Assembly (NCBI GenBank): GCA_030142905.1
Contig: JASJOG010000246.1
Coordinates: forward strand, 372,001 to 436,000
Length of the DNA: 64,000 nucleotides
Origin: Heliopora coerulea
Lineage: Eukaryota; Cnidaria; Anthozoa; Scleralcyonacea; Helioporidae
Direction of reading: 5' to 3'
Shown: piece after piece, positions 43,337-55,700 of the stretch
How the letters are laid out: each line of letters opens with the position of its first letter
Position numbering within the stretch: the stretch's first letter is position 1
Program-made: the position numbers and the translations under genes
The notes under the pieces: generated by a model
The model's database searches: none
The model's input: the letters and a program-made list of their open reading frames with translations, nothing else
Told to the model about the DNA's origin: nothing

Positions 43337-44775
43337 CAGTGGGTGGGCAAAAAAAAGTGGCCATCTACCAAAATGTAAGTTTCTTTAATGTATAAAGATT
43401 CTGAGTGAAAAAAACCTGGAATAACAGGAGGTATGCGATACCTGTCATTTATTACCAATTCGTGCGCATAAATTTTTCGCGTATAGTATGAAAATCTTGT
43501 ACCATAAGCATTGCAAGCTAAATTACGGTGTAACAGTTGTTAGATGAGAAAGTTAGATCATTGTGCAAATTTCCAAGTTACGGAGTCGCTGAATTACAAC
43601 GAATATGAACACAAGAAAGCAAATTCCAGACGAAAAGGCATAGAAAAAAGTCGGAAGAAACCACGAAATACTTGGCATGCTAAATGCTGGAGTCAGTGCT
43701 CACCAAATTGGAAAAGAGTTTGGTCTCAGTTACTCAGGAGCAAAGAAGCTTTGTTCCAAGATAAAAACAAGTTGGAATTCCCATCATACTCCTGGTTCAG
43801 GACGAAAGCGCGAGACCAGTGATCGAAGTGACCGATGCATAGTCAAGCATTCTAAAATAGGAACCCCAACCAAGAAACAACTGGCTAATGAATTAGAAGC
43901 TCATATTGGAGTAAAAGTTTCCACCTCAACTATTCAGCTACGTCTTAGAGAAAAGGGAATACACTGGAGAAAAAAGTCTAAGAAAACATTCGTGAGTGAG
44001 AAGAATCGCAAAGAGCGTTTAACATTCGCTCGTGAACATGTCCATTGGGATATTGATCAGTAGAAAAGTGTTGTTTGGAGTGATGAGTCACCATTTACTC
44101 TGCAAAACAATTCTTCTCAATATGTTTGGCGGACTGATAAAGACAAAATGGCAACTCATTCAATGCAAGGCACGGTAAAACACCAAAAGTCAATTAACGT
44201 GTGGGATTGTTTTTCCTGGAATGGTGTTGGGGTTTTACATCGAGTTAAAGGAATAATGACTGGAGAAGTGTATCGCAAGATTTTAATTCATCATCTTGTT
44301 CCCTCTGCTCGCCGATTGTGCCCTGATGGTTTTATATTTCAGCACGATAACGATCCAAAACATAATAGTGGAGTGGTATCGAGATATCTGAAGAATAAGA
44401 AAATTAATGTGATACAATGGCCAGCGCAATCACCAGATTTGAATCCAATCGAGAATTTATAGGCTGAGCTTAATCGGGCAACGAAAGACCGTAAGCCAAA
44501 GAATGAAGATGAGCTGTCTGACATACTCAAAAGTGCATGGCAGTCATTAACATTAGAATACGTGCATAAGCTCATTGAAAGCATGCAGAGTAGATGGAAG
44601 GCGATAATGAAATCAAAGGGAATGCCAACATAGTATTAAACGAGAATGCTGATGCATGTACATGTATAATGTTGTAGTGAACTAAGGAAAATAAAGATAA
44701 AGATGTAAAATCACTTGTGATAAGAACGATGGAAGCTTTAAAGGCAGGTGGCCACTTTTTTTTGAGCACCCTCTG
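43337..44775 (+). mobile_element. Tc1-type transposon, complete but inactive
   Basis: The 1439-bp element is flanked by TA on both sides (43335-43336, 44776-44777). Terminal inverted repeats begin CAGTGGGTGGGCAAAAAAAA on the left and CAGAGGGTGCTCAAAAAAAA on the complement of the right, followed by GTGGCCA in both. It carries one transposase frame. It lies 244 bp beyond the end of the BEL LTR. Confidence 0.95.
43605..44633 (+). pseudogene. Tc1 transposase with three in-frame TAG codons
   Basis: From the ATG at 43605 the same frame runs 342 codons to the TAG at 44631, the usual Tc1 length. The N-terminal paired helix-turn-helix region includes ILGMLNAGVSAHQIGKEFGL and TIQLRLREKGI. The catalytic triad is DD34E: Asp in VVWSDES, Asp in FQHDNDPKHNS and Glu in SPDLNPIEN. 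Internal TAG codons lie at 43641, 44061 and 44460. The last two replace Trp expected in the QWKSVVWSDES and ENLWAEL contexts. No frameshift is present. It is inactive unless the stops are read through, for which there is no evidence. Confidence 0.9.
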
Positions 44776-44777
44776 TA

Positions 44778-46579
44778 GTTATAGTTGGGAGGAAACATGG
44801 CCTCTCGTACCCATTATATTTTATTTTAGGGTGTCAAGATGGAGGAAATTTGTAAAATCAACATCCTTATACATTGTCTTTATAACATTCCATATCTGCC
44901 ACCCTGCAGTTCCTGTTATGGGCCGGGCCAAGTGATCAGGAAAACAGAACTCATATTTTCCGAAAATATTCATCTCAGTGCCACTGACTGTCATTAATCA
45001 TTGGTATTTCATTCGTTCACAGCAGCTTACTTAGCTATTTACACTTGACAGTCAGAAACGATTGAACAGTTTCTGGCTCGGTAAACATATAATCTTTGGT
45101 GGATCTTCTCAACCCACGGTTGGTTGCAAGACAATTACACCAGCACGAAACAAGGACCAATTTGAGAAGTAAAGATCACAGCTGCTTAACAGTAAATTAA
45201 TGTCTTTCCGAAAAAAACAACTTTGGTTAAAGTACCGAGTGAAGTACATGCTTGTTAACTCTATCAATTATGTTTTTCGAGGCTTCATGTGTTATTTCTG
45301 TTCCGTATTTTGTTTCAGACACTATTAATTAATTTCATCGTATTTAGACCGGACGTTTTAAACCTTGAGGGATGTACATTAAAAAACAAGAACCTTTACA
45401 TGTACGTATAAGCCTTTAGAACAACAAACACCCGGGTATATTAATCCAATTCATACTGATCTGTATGTGTTGGATTAGGATACATATTCAGTGCAACGCT
45501 AAATCTGCCAGGACCTAGCTTTACCAGTTTCCCTATCATCTAGTTCTCCAGCTTCAATTGCAAAGTGCACATACAAAATTTGCTACAATATGGTAGGATG
45601 CCAAAACGTTTACATGGGCAAAGGACACAATTCCTCTTATCTTTGTGTGTTTGTCATCGAGCGGGTGCAAATATAGAATTTTTTAAGTTCATTGTTTGTA
45701 AGTTAATTCTGACACCCTCATCTCTTCTCACGATAGCTGTATTCAGCTGTATTCACCTGTATTCAGCTGACTAAATAAGGAGAATCGGCTATCAATGAGC
45801 TGGAGAACAATGGTCTGTATTTAACAATTATTAATTAGCCAAGAGCAAAGTGAATATTCGTCAAGAAGATTATTCAAGAATTAGCTTGAGACGAATAAAT
45901 GTTTTACTATAATTACACAGGTGATTGTATGAAAAAAGTAGAGAATGATTTGTTTTAAAAGTTCTTTGGTAACATTGACAATAATAGTGGCCATTTTGTG
46001 TAAATAGCTTCACTCTTATATTCACCTGATGGTGATTATGGTAAAATATAACGTAAATTTGGGCATATCTCCTCCCTGAATTTTTGTTCATTCCTGACGT
46101 ACTAATGTTGATATCATAATCCATTCTCTTTTTGAAAACAGGAATGGCAGAAGAGGAGGGGCTAGGAGGGGGGGGTTACCCCCATTTAATAATACAGTCA
46201 AAAACTTACTTAAGGTGTTCAGTTGCGTACTGTGCAAACTGTGTGAGATGTACGTGCTCTGAAGAACTAAGTGCTATAAGCGTGCTTTTCTGGCAGGACC
46301 AGGTGGATGGCTATGCGCAGAAGGTTGACTTTTCAGTCGTTGTTATCAGTCGTTAGCCTGCCCGCGCATCCTTTCTTCTTTTCGCTCCTCCACTAGGTTA
46401 AAGAATTTCGCTTTCTATCAAAGATATATGCATAACCTTCTTACAGAAGTCTGTGGCCGCCTCGTCTGGTCTTAACGAACTCCTATGAGTCATCCTTTTG
46501 TCGGCCATCCTTTTGATCAACAAATGAGTGATCCTTTTGTTACCACCCGTAAGCATTATTTTAGAAAATAAATTTCGGC
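44778..46579. other. No gene seen
   Basis: AT-rich sequence with short unrelated open frames (for example 45565-45774, 45870-46124, 46132-46356) that match no domain I know. A G-rich run near 46165 and three short CATCCTTTTG repeats near 46494-46540 are the only structure noticed. Confidence 0.4.
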
Positions 46580-46735
46580 GAAATGTCCTGTCGGCCTAAC
46601 GTCTTGTCGACCAGATGTCCTGTCGGTGAAATGTCCTGTCGGCCAAATGTCTGTCGGTCAAAGGTCTTGTCGGTCAAACGCCTGTCGGTCTAGTGTCTGT
46701 CGGTCAAATGTATGTCGGCCAAACGTCCGGTCACT
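46580..46735. repeat. 15-16 bp minisatellite, about ten units
   Basis: Units of the form CAAATGTCCTGTCGGT repeat about ten times with single-base changes and a 15/16-bp length difference (some units have GTCTGTCGG, others GTCCTGTCGG). No coding potential is evident. Confidence 0.85.
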
Positions 46736-46765
46736 AAATCTTGTTGGTGTGTATCACACTTTAGG

Positions 46766-46940
46766 TTTTACTCTGTCTAACAAGAGACATCTTTACTCCA
46801 GGTAAAGCTCGACCATTTTGGTCTTGGGAACACCTGTCGGTTTTACTCTGGCTAACGCTAAACGATTTTACTCTGGCTATCGTCAGATTATTTTATTATA
46901 GCAAACGCTCAACCATTTTACACTGACAAATGGCAGACGA
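46766..46940 (+). repeat. 25-bp minisatellite, seven units, related to the dispersed MITE
   Basis: Seven successive 25-bp units. The fourth to seventh start TTTTACTCTGGCTAACGC, TTTTACTCTGGCTATCG, TTTTATTATAGCAAACGC and TTTTACACTGACAAATGG. The first three are more diverged. The same 25-bp framework, as two units, makes up the middle of the MITEs at 11886-11978 and 52093-52187. Confidence 0.8.
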
Positions 46941-49900
46941 CTTTTCCAATGCTGTTTAATGTTTTAACTATATAAGTAAACGATGGTATCTACAGCTGCA
47001 CATTTAACAACAATGCTTTGTAAACGTGCATGAACATCGGAAACAGCTGAAGAATGGTTAACATGTTACTTTGAATTACTTGGGAAAGAGGTCTCTACTT
47101 ACAAAACCTAGTCTATTAGAAAACCTATGTTCCCGATATTTGAACCAGAGATGAGGTGTATAAGGGATTATGACATAAGGTTCAAAGTAGGTCTTTTTCA
47201 AAACGGTCAATTATATCGTAGATTTTTAGAACATATTGAATTAATTATTTATTATGGTTGCAATAATTATTAAAGGATGAATTAGTATTAACGTTGAAAA
47301 GCCCCTTTTCAAAGAGGAATTACGATTTTTTCCTCCCTGTGAAGGAATCGCTTGTCGTCATCATTTCCAAATTTATCCCACAATTTTAATTTCTCTGCTG
47401 ACACAAGAAAGTACAACATAATAATGGTAACAGGAATATGTAAGGTCATGACCTGAATAAAAGTTCCGTTAATTTGTACCCTACTATTAGGTGATTTGCC
47501 TTCTTTCAATCTAATGCACACTTCACTGAACAGCAAGATTTTTGCTTTGGATTCTGATAAAGGTGTCTTTCTGGTATAACGTATACTGGCCACTTTATTC
47601 CGAGCAAAGGCGAAACACTAGTGCCACAATAAAGGTAATATGATCTCGTATTGTCCTATTATTAGTAATTTTAATGACTAAAATGTTTTAATCAAAAATT
47701 AACTCTCGAAGTTGCAACTTCATTCAAAGACATTTAGTTTATATAGTTTTGAAAGAGCAATTTCATGTTATCATTGAGTAAAGTGGATAAGACTAAGAGC
47801 TACTTGCCCAGGTTCCTGAGTTGACGGTAGATGATGATACCTCACGAAATACCTTCAAATCCAGCTGTTAATACGGTTGACTAGGATTGTTATGATTTAC
47901 TTAATTTTAGATATCTCCTAAGTTCAACAGCCCTGTTTAGCAGTGAATGATATGAGTAACTGGACCATACATAGAGAGATTACAATTTAAACAGGAAATT
48001 TGTTAGGTACTAAGCAATTTGAGAAACCAGGCGGAATTCTAATTCTCGTTAGAAAACATTTGTCCAGCGGGGAATTTTAGGTAGAACCATAACTTAATGG
48101 TAATTAAAAAGAAGCAACTTTAGAAAAAATATAAAAAACCCCAAATATTAGACTAATTAGCACTCAAGTAACATCATTTTAATGAGTAAAGAAATTGGAG
48201 AATGATCTTTATACAACGTCAGTTACGTTTTTACACCAATACAAACGTATGTATTTGTGATTAAATATTCTGTTTCAATGGATTGCATAGTATGCAGACT
48301 ATGCATCAATCCAATGTATCCCGTCGCTTACATGCTCCAAATGCAACGTACAAAGTAATTTAGGGGACTGACTTACTCCTTGAAGACTGTTACTTGTAAA
48401 TTTATTATGATGACAATTTCTTGAATGTTCCATCATGATTATTCCTTATTTATTTCTTTTATTACGTGTAAAATTAACTAAGAGTATAATTGTTCATAGA
48501 AGAATGATAACATCGGCAAATACTCTTCTTTCAAGTGCTTGAAGGTATTTTAATTTATGTGGGTAAATACAGTTGCTTAGTACGTTAGTGCCGGTGTTCA
48601 ATTGATAGTAAACCTCTTTCTTTGGAAGTTAGACAGGTTTCGTTTGGGTAAATGCTCTCATCATAGGCTACTTCTATCATTTGTATCGGACACACTTTCG
48701 ATTTAGTCAGCATATCGTAACTAGGCAACCAACAAAACCTATTTAAACAAACAACAGTTTTAGGATTAATATCAACATGTTTTATCAAAACATACAAAAT
48801 TACCAATGCCTAATAATGTTAGTTAAAGGAAGGAAACTGGAGCAATGAAATGGATATTTCCATGTAGTAATTATAGTAGACTTAAGCAATTTAATTTTAC
48901 AACGACCAGTACTTCAAATCTTTTAAAAACCACTTACAATGAAAGATCTCTGGTAACATAAAGTGTTAATGAATTGAAGACTACTGCCAATCTTTTCAAC
49001 AAATAACTTTATGAAATGAAATGTGGAGAGGACTTGATAACCTTCGAGATACTGCGATTGGTGAAACTGCATTAGATGATTGGAATTGCAATACCACCCG
49101 CGTTCGCTCTAGCTGAGATCTGCTGCTTAGACTTTATACTGTGCACATGTTACTAACAAATCGTGCGAATTGAGGTGAAGCTTTCTAACCCGGGCCGATA
49201 CTCAGAAATTTAACTTTGTAGCTAAGGTTCGGTGCAAATTTTATCGTAGTTTAAAGTTTTAAGATGTTGAAAACATTTTACAGTGGTGGATGAAGGATTG
49301 GTTTAAGGGGGCATACTTTGAGTACGTATTCAAATAATTTTTGGAGTTCACTTCTTGATAGATTGGAAAATTCAGCGAATCGAAAAGACTTTTCAAGGCT
49401 GTAGGCGTTTTGGTAAGGGGAAGTTACAATGCGAGCAAAAGATGTACTTTGACGAATGATTGGGGACAATTTTAAGAATCATAGATTGACCGGGGAGGTC
49501 AGATTGCACCATGAAGCAATTTTACATGCATGATGAAAAATAATTTACACATACCACTCTTCATATAAGTGGGATAAAGCATGTCGTAGCTTTTTTAGTA
49601 CACACGTTATGCAGTTTTGACTGTAAAGTGTGCTGTATTGAATTTAAGATTGTGCAGTATAGGTTTTTTGAGATTTTTCAGAAATTTAGAAAATTATAGA
49701 TGTGATCAATAGTTTTCCCAGTGCGTCGGAAGGGAGTTGAGTGGATGTGTTGATAGCAACATAGGTTTGTTTGGACATGGGAAATTCTTCCAGTCTAACG
49801 ATTTAGACATTTCGGTAAATCTTGTTATTTTAATATTTAGGTATTTTCGAGTAATTTTTGACGTTAGGCTTTTTATAATTCATGCTAAAAAACTGCCTTC

Positions 49901-50832
49901 CTTTTCAGTAATCACGTCAGGTGGGCATACCAAGGTGCAGATGCCTGCTAATATTTATACTCATGTTTAAATGTGCACTAGTGATAATTTTCTTAGAATA
50001 GACCATGGGGTGTAGTCGATGTCTTCGTATATGAACTGAAATACCTTGAGACCTTTCCCTACATGGTATTATAACACTTCGCCATATTACTATAGCGTCT
50101 TATTTATTGGAACTAAAACGTTTTTTATGTGTAATCTAAGATGTAGATTAATCATCCTGACTACTACAGAAAGGACTTTCTTATTTTGGGTGCAATTTGG
50201 GAGGAAAGTTCTTCAACGAAAACATTATTCTTATATTATCTCGAGTAATAACCGAGGGTACTTGATCGAACTTAGTTGTGGACCACTGGTAGTGACCTGT
50301 CAACGTCTGACTCTGTTTAACAGATAAAATCTTTGATTTTATTACCCTATAAAAGAAAAAAATATGCGACAAATAATTTCTCTTGTATTCGTATTCCAAG
50401 CATTAAACCCGTAAACAAAGTGAATAATGTCGGCATGTGCCAAGGTCCGGCAAAGATGTATCCTGTTTAAGACACTCCGTTTTGATTAACTTGAAATAAT
50501 GAGGCACCAATCCGCATTTTTGTTGTTTGAAGAAATTGCCTCTTTAACCCTCTTTCGATATCTAGATCTTTTCGTATTTACAAACACTTTATTTTAAGAC
50601 CAGAAGAGTTGCTTCTGGTCGTGTTCTTTGTTCATTGTACACTCGTATCCATAAACATAGAACGATGGCGAAATACTTTTAGGGTGTACCCGTCGTTCTC
50701 TTGCATATTCGCTTTGTTCGAAAACAAAGAGTAAACTAAACATCTTTTGGCTCTTCTGACAGATAGCAACGAATAATAATCCCTTACGGCTGCTGTTTGC
50801 TTTGGAAGGTCGTTAACTGGCAAACTACCAAG

Positions 50833-50833
<1 letters not shown>
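46941..50833. other. No gene seen
   Basis: Almost 4 kb of AT-rich DNA. Open frames at 47309-47593, 48585-48806, 49278-49469 and 50046-50327 are short and have no recognisable domain, signal peptide or consistent splice partners. The one at 48585-48806 (minus) has five cysteines but no exon-like borders. Confidence 0.4.
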
Positions 50834-50875
<42 letters not shown>

Positions 50876-50938
50876 ATGTGGTATAATCTTATACTAATAG
50901 TCTTATACTAGTAGTCTTATACTAATAGTTCTCATACA
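50834..50938. repeat. (AT)n tract and AGTCTTATACTA tandem repeat
   Basis: About 39 bp of AT followed, after GTATAATCTTATACTAATAG, by three near-identical AGTCTTATACTA-type units. Confidence 0.9.
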
Positions 50939-50998
50939 GAAGCTTGACAGATATATATAGTCTGGTCGATATAGTCACAAACTACACTACTGAAGTCA

Positions 50999-51096
50999 AG
51001 AGCGGCGGACCGGTATCCCGAAGGTGCGAGTTCAAATCCCGCTCGAGTCAACATTTTCAATTGACTTCAACAGTGTAGGTTAATTGTGAAATTATC
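50999..51096 (+). repeat. tRNA-derived repeat, truncated copy
   Basis: The copy begins in GAGCGGCGGACCGG and then shares about 97 bp with the copy at 51244-51344, including a B-box-like GAGTTCAAATCCCGC, the acceptor-like CTCGAGTCA and a TTCAACAGTGTAGG tail. The D arm and 5' acceptor strand are missing, so it cannot be a tRNA gene. Confidence 0.6.
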
Positions 51097-51230
51097 ATTT
51101 CATAATACCCTGAGGATGATTCTGAAATAGAATTGAAACACTGCACATCCAATCTCATGGATAGCGTTAAGTTGTCGCGAGAATATTTCGTGCATTTAAA
51201 TTGGATAAAAACTCGCCTCCAATCCCTGTG

Positions 51231-51344
51231 GACTCGATAGCTCAACAGGTAGAGCGGCGGACCGGTATCCCGAAGGTGCGAGTTCAAATTCCGCTCGAGT
51301 CAACATTTTTCAGTTGACTTCAACAGTGTAGGTTAATTGTGAAT
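51231..51344 (+). repeat. tRNA-derived repeat (SINE-like), fuller copy
   Basis: The segment begins GACTCGA and closes TCGAGTC, a perfect 7-bp acceptor stem. It has an A box-like TAGCTCAACAGGTAGAGC (4-bp D stem) and a B box-like GAGTTCAAATTCCGC. The anticodon arm pairs only with a bulge and the T stem has mismatches. A shared 3' tail follows in both copies. This favours a tRNA-derived SINE over a working tRNA gene. Confidence 0.55.
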
Positions 51345-52092
51345 GGATAATGTTATAGTACTTTGTTCACTTTCAGTGGCGCAGTTAAAGCAGAGTTGGG
51401 GTGGGTGGGCGTCACTTTTTTAGTTTTGATCAAGAATGTGGTTCGGGATGTCAGTATGGCCTCAGTCTATTACCGTTATCCTTAGTATTTTACAGAAGAT
51501 TCAGTTGATTTTTCCCCCCTTCGTTAAAGGACCTCTATTTATTTTCATTTTGTTTTTCGTCAGGTATTCTGATGCATGAAAATGTCACCTTATAGCATGC
51601 CTGCTTCGTGGAACCATTATCATAACCATATTTGTCATTTAATTTAATTTAATTACTTAACGTTTTATATTAATTACATTTTTTGAACATTTTTATTTTT
51701 TATTCATATATAGCTTAGATTTCCTTCCTTTTTAAGACTTGGCAAAACACAAATTAATCAATTAATTAATTCAAAAAGCATGTAATTGGTTACCTTAAAA
51801 CCTGTACACACCGTTCGATTGTCACTTACGATTGTTCATTTTGATGCATACGATTTAGTCACAAGACTCTTCAGGACGGACTGCAACATATACGAACATA
51901 TGAGCGACAATGGTGTGGTTGAGAGATAATCACATACACCTGGGTGTATACTATTATGCGAGAGTCTCATCGTGTGCATGAACCTTAAACTCTCACTTAC
52001 CCTTCGCAATTGTGTTTATTAGAAAAGATAAGTAATTCTCTTTTAAAAAAACGGACTGTTTTGTACTGTTCTCACAAAAAAAGACTTTTTAA

Positions 52093-52187
52093 CTCTCTCC
52101 CGGCAGCCCAACACTTCTATTATTTTACTTTGGCCAGCGCCAGACTATTTTTCTCGTCAAGGGGAGAGCTCCTGCCTTAAAAGAGTT
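52093..52187 (+). repeat. TTAA-type MITE, copy C
   Basis: Preceded by TTAA at 52089-52092, it begins CTCTCTCCCGG and contains two 25-bp units (TTTTACTTTGGCCAGCGCC and TTTTTCTCGTCAAGGGG). It ends near CCTTAAAAGAGTTA, with the right-hand target copy decayed. Confidence 0.65.
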
Positions 52188-52520
52188 ATCTCCATGTTTA
52201 ATGAAAGATTTCTTCGCAGAAAATTTTCTTCGCCAGTTTAATCTGCGCATAATATTTGTGATTATTTGTAAGCGGTTAACTGCAATTGAAGTGGGGATCA
52301 CCCAACCATTCAAGAAGATGAAGATATAAACCATATAATAATATTTCGATACACTATATTTAAAATATTATAACTATAATTTAGAAGCTAATTTTTTACC
52401 CTATCAGCTGTAGCAATTATGAATACGTATTTCAATTAAATGAATACCATTATTATTATTTTTATCGAAACTACCGTTATCATTATCGGTATAACTATAA
52501 TTATATATACCAAATCACAA

Positions 52521-52612
52521 CCACCATCATAATCATTATCATCATCATCATCATCATTATTATCATCATCACCATCATCATCACCATCATCGTCACCATC
52601 GCTATCGTAATC
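52521..52612. repeat. (ATC)n microsatellite
   Basis: Imperfect CATCATCAT/CACCATCAT run of about 90 bp. The aspartate-rich minus-strand frame across it is an artefact. Confidence 0.9.
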
Positions 52613-52766
52613 TCCATCTTCAGTTTTACTGTTTTTGTAATTGTCATTATTATTTACCTTCGTAAAAGATATGACCAAGCAAAGATACGCATGGTTTTAG
52701 TATATCTTAATTTTATGAAGTTTAGTGTGATACTCGTCTAACTTCGTGTCTTAAAATGTTTTCCAG

Positions 52767-55700
52767 ATGCATTTCTTTTTGTCGGCAATAATTCTTACGT
52801 CTGCAGTTCAGATTGTCCCAGTAAAAGGTAAGGGATTGAAACAGTTTCGATTAAATTTGATGATATCTTAAACAGTTGCATTTCTGTGCTGGGAAGAAAC
52901 TTATTATCCATCATATGCATAAAGTATGCATGTGAATAGTGTTTTTTGCGCAATCTGATTGGTTCCTCTAACTTGCAATGTCCTGCATTATTCATCTCAG
53001 AGCAAAACAAAATGACTTGCCGTTTTGATTCAGTTACGGAAGAAGGAAATTATCTTAATAAAGAATTTAGCCTTGCCACCCAGTACTAAAAAGCAACGAA
53101 ATTTGACACTTAACTTTTTAGGAATAAAAGCACTCAGGATACATTGAAAATTCTCGGCTCGGTGAACTTCCACCAATATTCGCTATTCATTTCGGTGAAT
53201 AATTGTTAATTATTACAACTAAACTACAAAGGTGAACAGATACATACAGTTCGTTAATGATCGAATGTCGTTTCGTTGACTTTAACAATCTATACACTTT
53301 TAAGGAATTGTTGATTTAAAAGTGTATAAGTCGGTCTAAGTTTCTATAAACCTGTCCACAAACGTGCATCACCCCCCGCCGTGAATTCTGGAATTTAATT
53401 TGAATTCTACCTGTTAGTTCGCAGTGTCCACTTCAGGAGCGGATCTAGGATTTTGCAGAAGGGCGGGGGGTTCGTCAGGCCAGGCTTGGCTTCAGGTTTT
53501 CGAGAAGAGGGTGGTTAACTAGACCACTGGTTATTCTAAATTTTTAAGGTGGGTGGTTCCTTTATCACTTAAATGAGGTGTACAATTAAAAAAAGAATAT
53601 GCAAATAAAGTTTATTATGTAAGCATAGGACAATGGCGAGAAATTCTTAGATTGTTTGGTGGCTAAAAGGAAGGGTTAAACCCTCTACTCCCTGGATCCG
53701 CCACTGCACTTGTACTTGGCTTTAGATCCATTATTCTTCACTCAAAATTTGTTGTTGTGCTTTCTTACACTAAGTTTTTCCTTACGAACATAACCTGTCA
53801 ATTAGAATTTCATTTAATGATATATAATTTCTTTTTCTAAGCTTCTAACCACTACAGTTTGAAAGAATACATATTCTTTTCAAATGCTACTCATGTCTCG
53901 TATGTCTCCGTCGATGGTGGGGAATCAACCGCCGTTTTTCCGGCAGAAAATGCAACATTAGGGTTCGATGGCACCAACAGGAAACTGTGGTATTTTAATA
54001 CAGAAAACTTAACTCTATACAAGAGCAACTTGGATGGCAGTAATAAACAGGCTGTTTTTAATTCATCCGACATTGGATATTTTACAGTAAACGGTGTGAA
54101 TGAAACGGTTTACTATCTCCAGAAGAATGACGACAATAGGGTCCGCTCATTAACTTTCACTGGATCCGAATTGCCAATCATTAATGTCTTACAGGACACG
54201 GACTTTCGAGATATTCAGGTTGATCCATCTAATCAGTAAGTATGTCATAATTAACATGTTGATTTTAAATATATAATTTGTACATTTTTTCAATGGGATG
54301 TTTTCATTGGTATGAAATATATGGAATAAAACTTAAATAAGAAAATCTTCCCATCATCCTACGGGAAAGTCAAGCTGTGAAGGTAAAAAGAAGTCGAATG
54401 TTTTGAACTACTTTTATCTCACCACCTTTCCCATGACATGAGGAGCATTCATCATTGACTAATAAACCTCAATTACATCAATTTAAGGTTTGATTTAAGA
54501 ATTAGTCAGCGTCACAAATTGTAGTTACACATACAAATGTTTATATGAAGGGCGCTAAGGACAAATGTATCTAGCATGAGGATAAATTATACAACAAAGT
54601 GCTTAATATTTAATAGTAATACGTGAAATATATAGCAGTGGCGTAGCTACACCCGGGCATATGCCCGAGTGAAACCTGCTTGTGACCGGGTGAAATATTG
54701 CTGACAAGTCTAGCTCTTATTTAGCAAAGTATAGTGTATAGTCACTACAAAGATTAAATATAATAATTCTGTTTACCTAATGTCCAAGTATTAGTTTAAT
54801 TTCCACATAAATGTTAATTATTTCGTAAAGATATATATTTGCAAGATGAAGAAAAAAACAGTGTGTCAGTGGGCGCTGATGAGTAAAATGTTTAAGTGCA
54901 AATATGGCGTCAAAAGCAATTGTCGTTTTTAGTCGACTGTTGTGAAATAAATCTGAATAAAAAGAGAAGGACAGAAAGTGGTAACACCGAGCCTGGGTCA
55001 AGTGAGCCTAGGGGTGATGTGGAGAAACCAGAGGAAACACAGTAGTAATAGCAGTCATTACAGAAGTGGTATTGGGTTCAAATCTTGCAAAATATCTTAA
55101 AAATCTACCAGGAAATGTTGACACCTGTGCCCATGTTGTGCCCACATAACATTTGCTTTCTAGCTACCCCACTGATATATAGTATGATAAATGTATGGAA
55201 TATACTGCTTCTCAACTTGCAAATCCCATAATGTTGGGAACACCCTTATTATATTATCACGGAGATGTCGCAAGGCTTCTATGAAACTGGAGTGTGAGTT
55301 GTATTATTTTGCTGAGTCATTTTTACGTTAAAGATGTAAAATTAGTTGGGAAAAAAAACGAAAGTACAAAAGATTATCCATCCAAAATATTTCAACATCT
55401 GAAATCTTTAGATCATCTAAGAATCAAGTGATTGAGCTTGGGGTGTGTTCCACAAGACACAGCAAGTGTCGGTCAGTATTCACGAGTCAAAAAATTTCTC
55501 CTTTCGGGGGATTCGGTGGCATGCTGCCCTGGGTAATTTTTCAAGTTTTACATTTCTTAAAAAGCCTTTTTCCGCGTTTTTCCAAGAGATAACAGCACAA
55601 GGATTTGCTCTATTTTCCGCAAGGGTCGCATTTTGCCAGGCAAGGAGGATGCATTTGTTGAGTGACGGAAGAACTGAGTGTAGCTAAGAAGAAAGTTGGC

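Larger units (their letters stand above)
51345..52766. other. Gene-free 5' flank of the propeller-EGF gene
   Basis: AT-rich DNA holding a MITE (52093-52187) and an ATC microsatellite (52521-52612). No clear core promoter elements are visible before the ATG at 52767. Confidence 0.4.

Noticed and set aside
51231..51302. A functional tRNA gene
   Set aside because: The anticodon stem needs a bulge, the T stem has mismatches, and the segment is part of a longer duplicated repeat.
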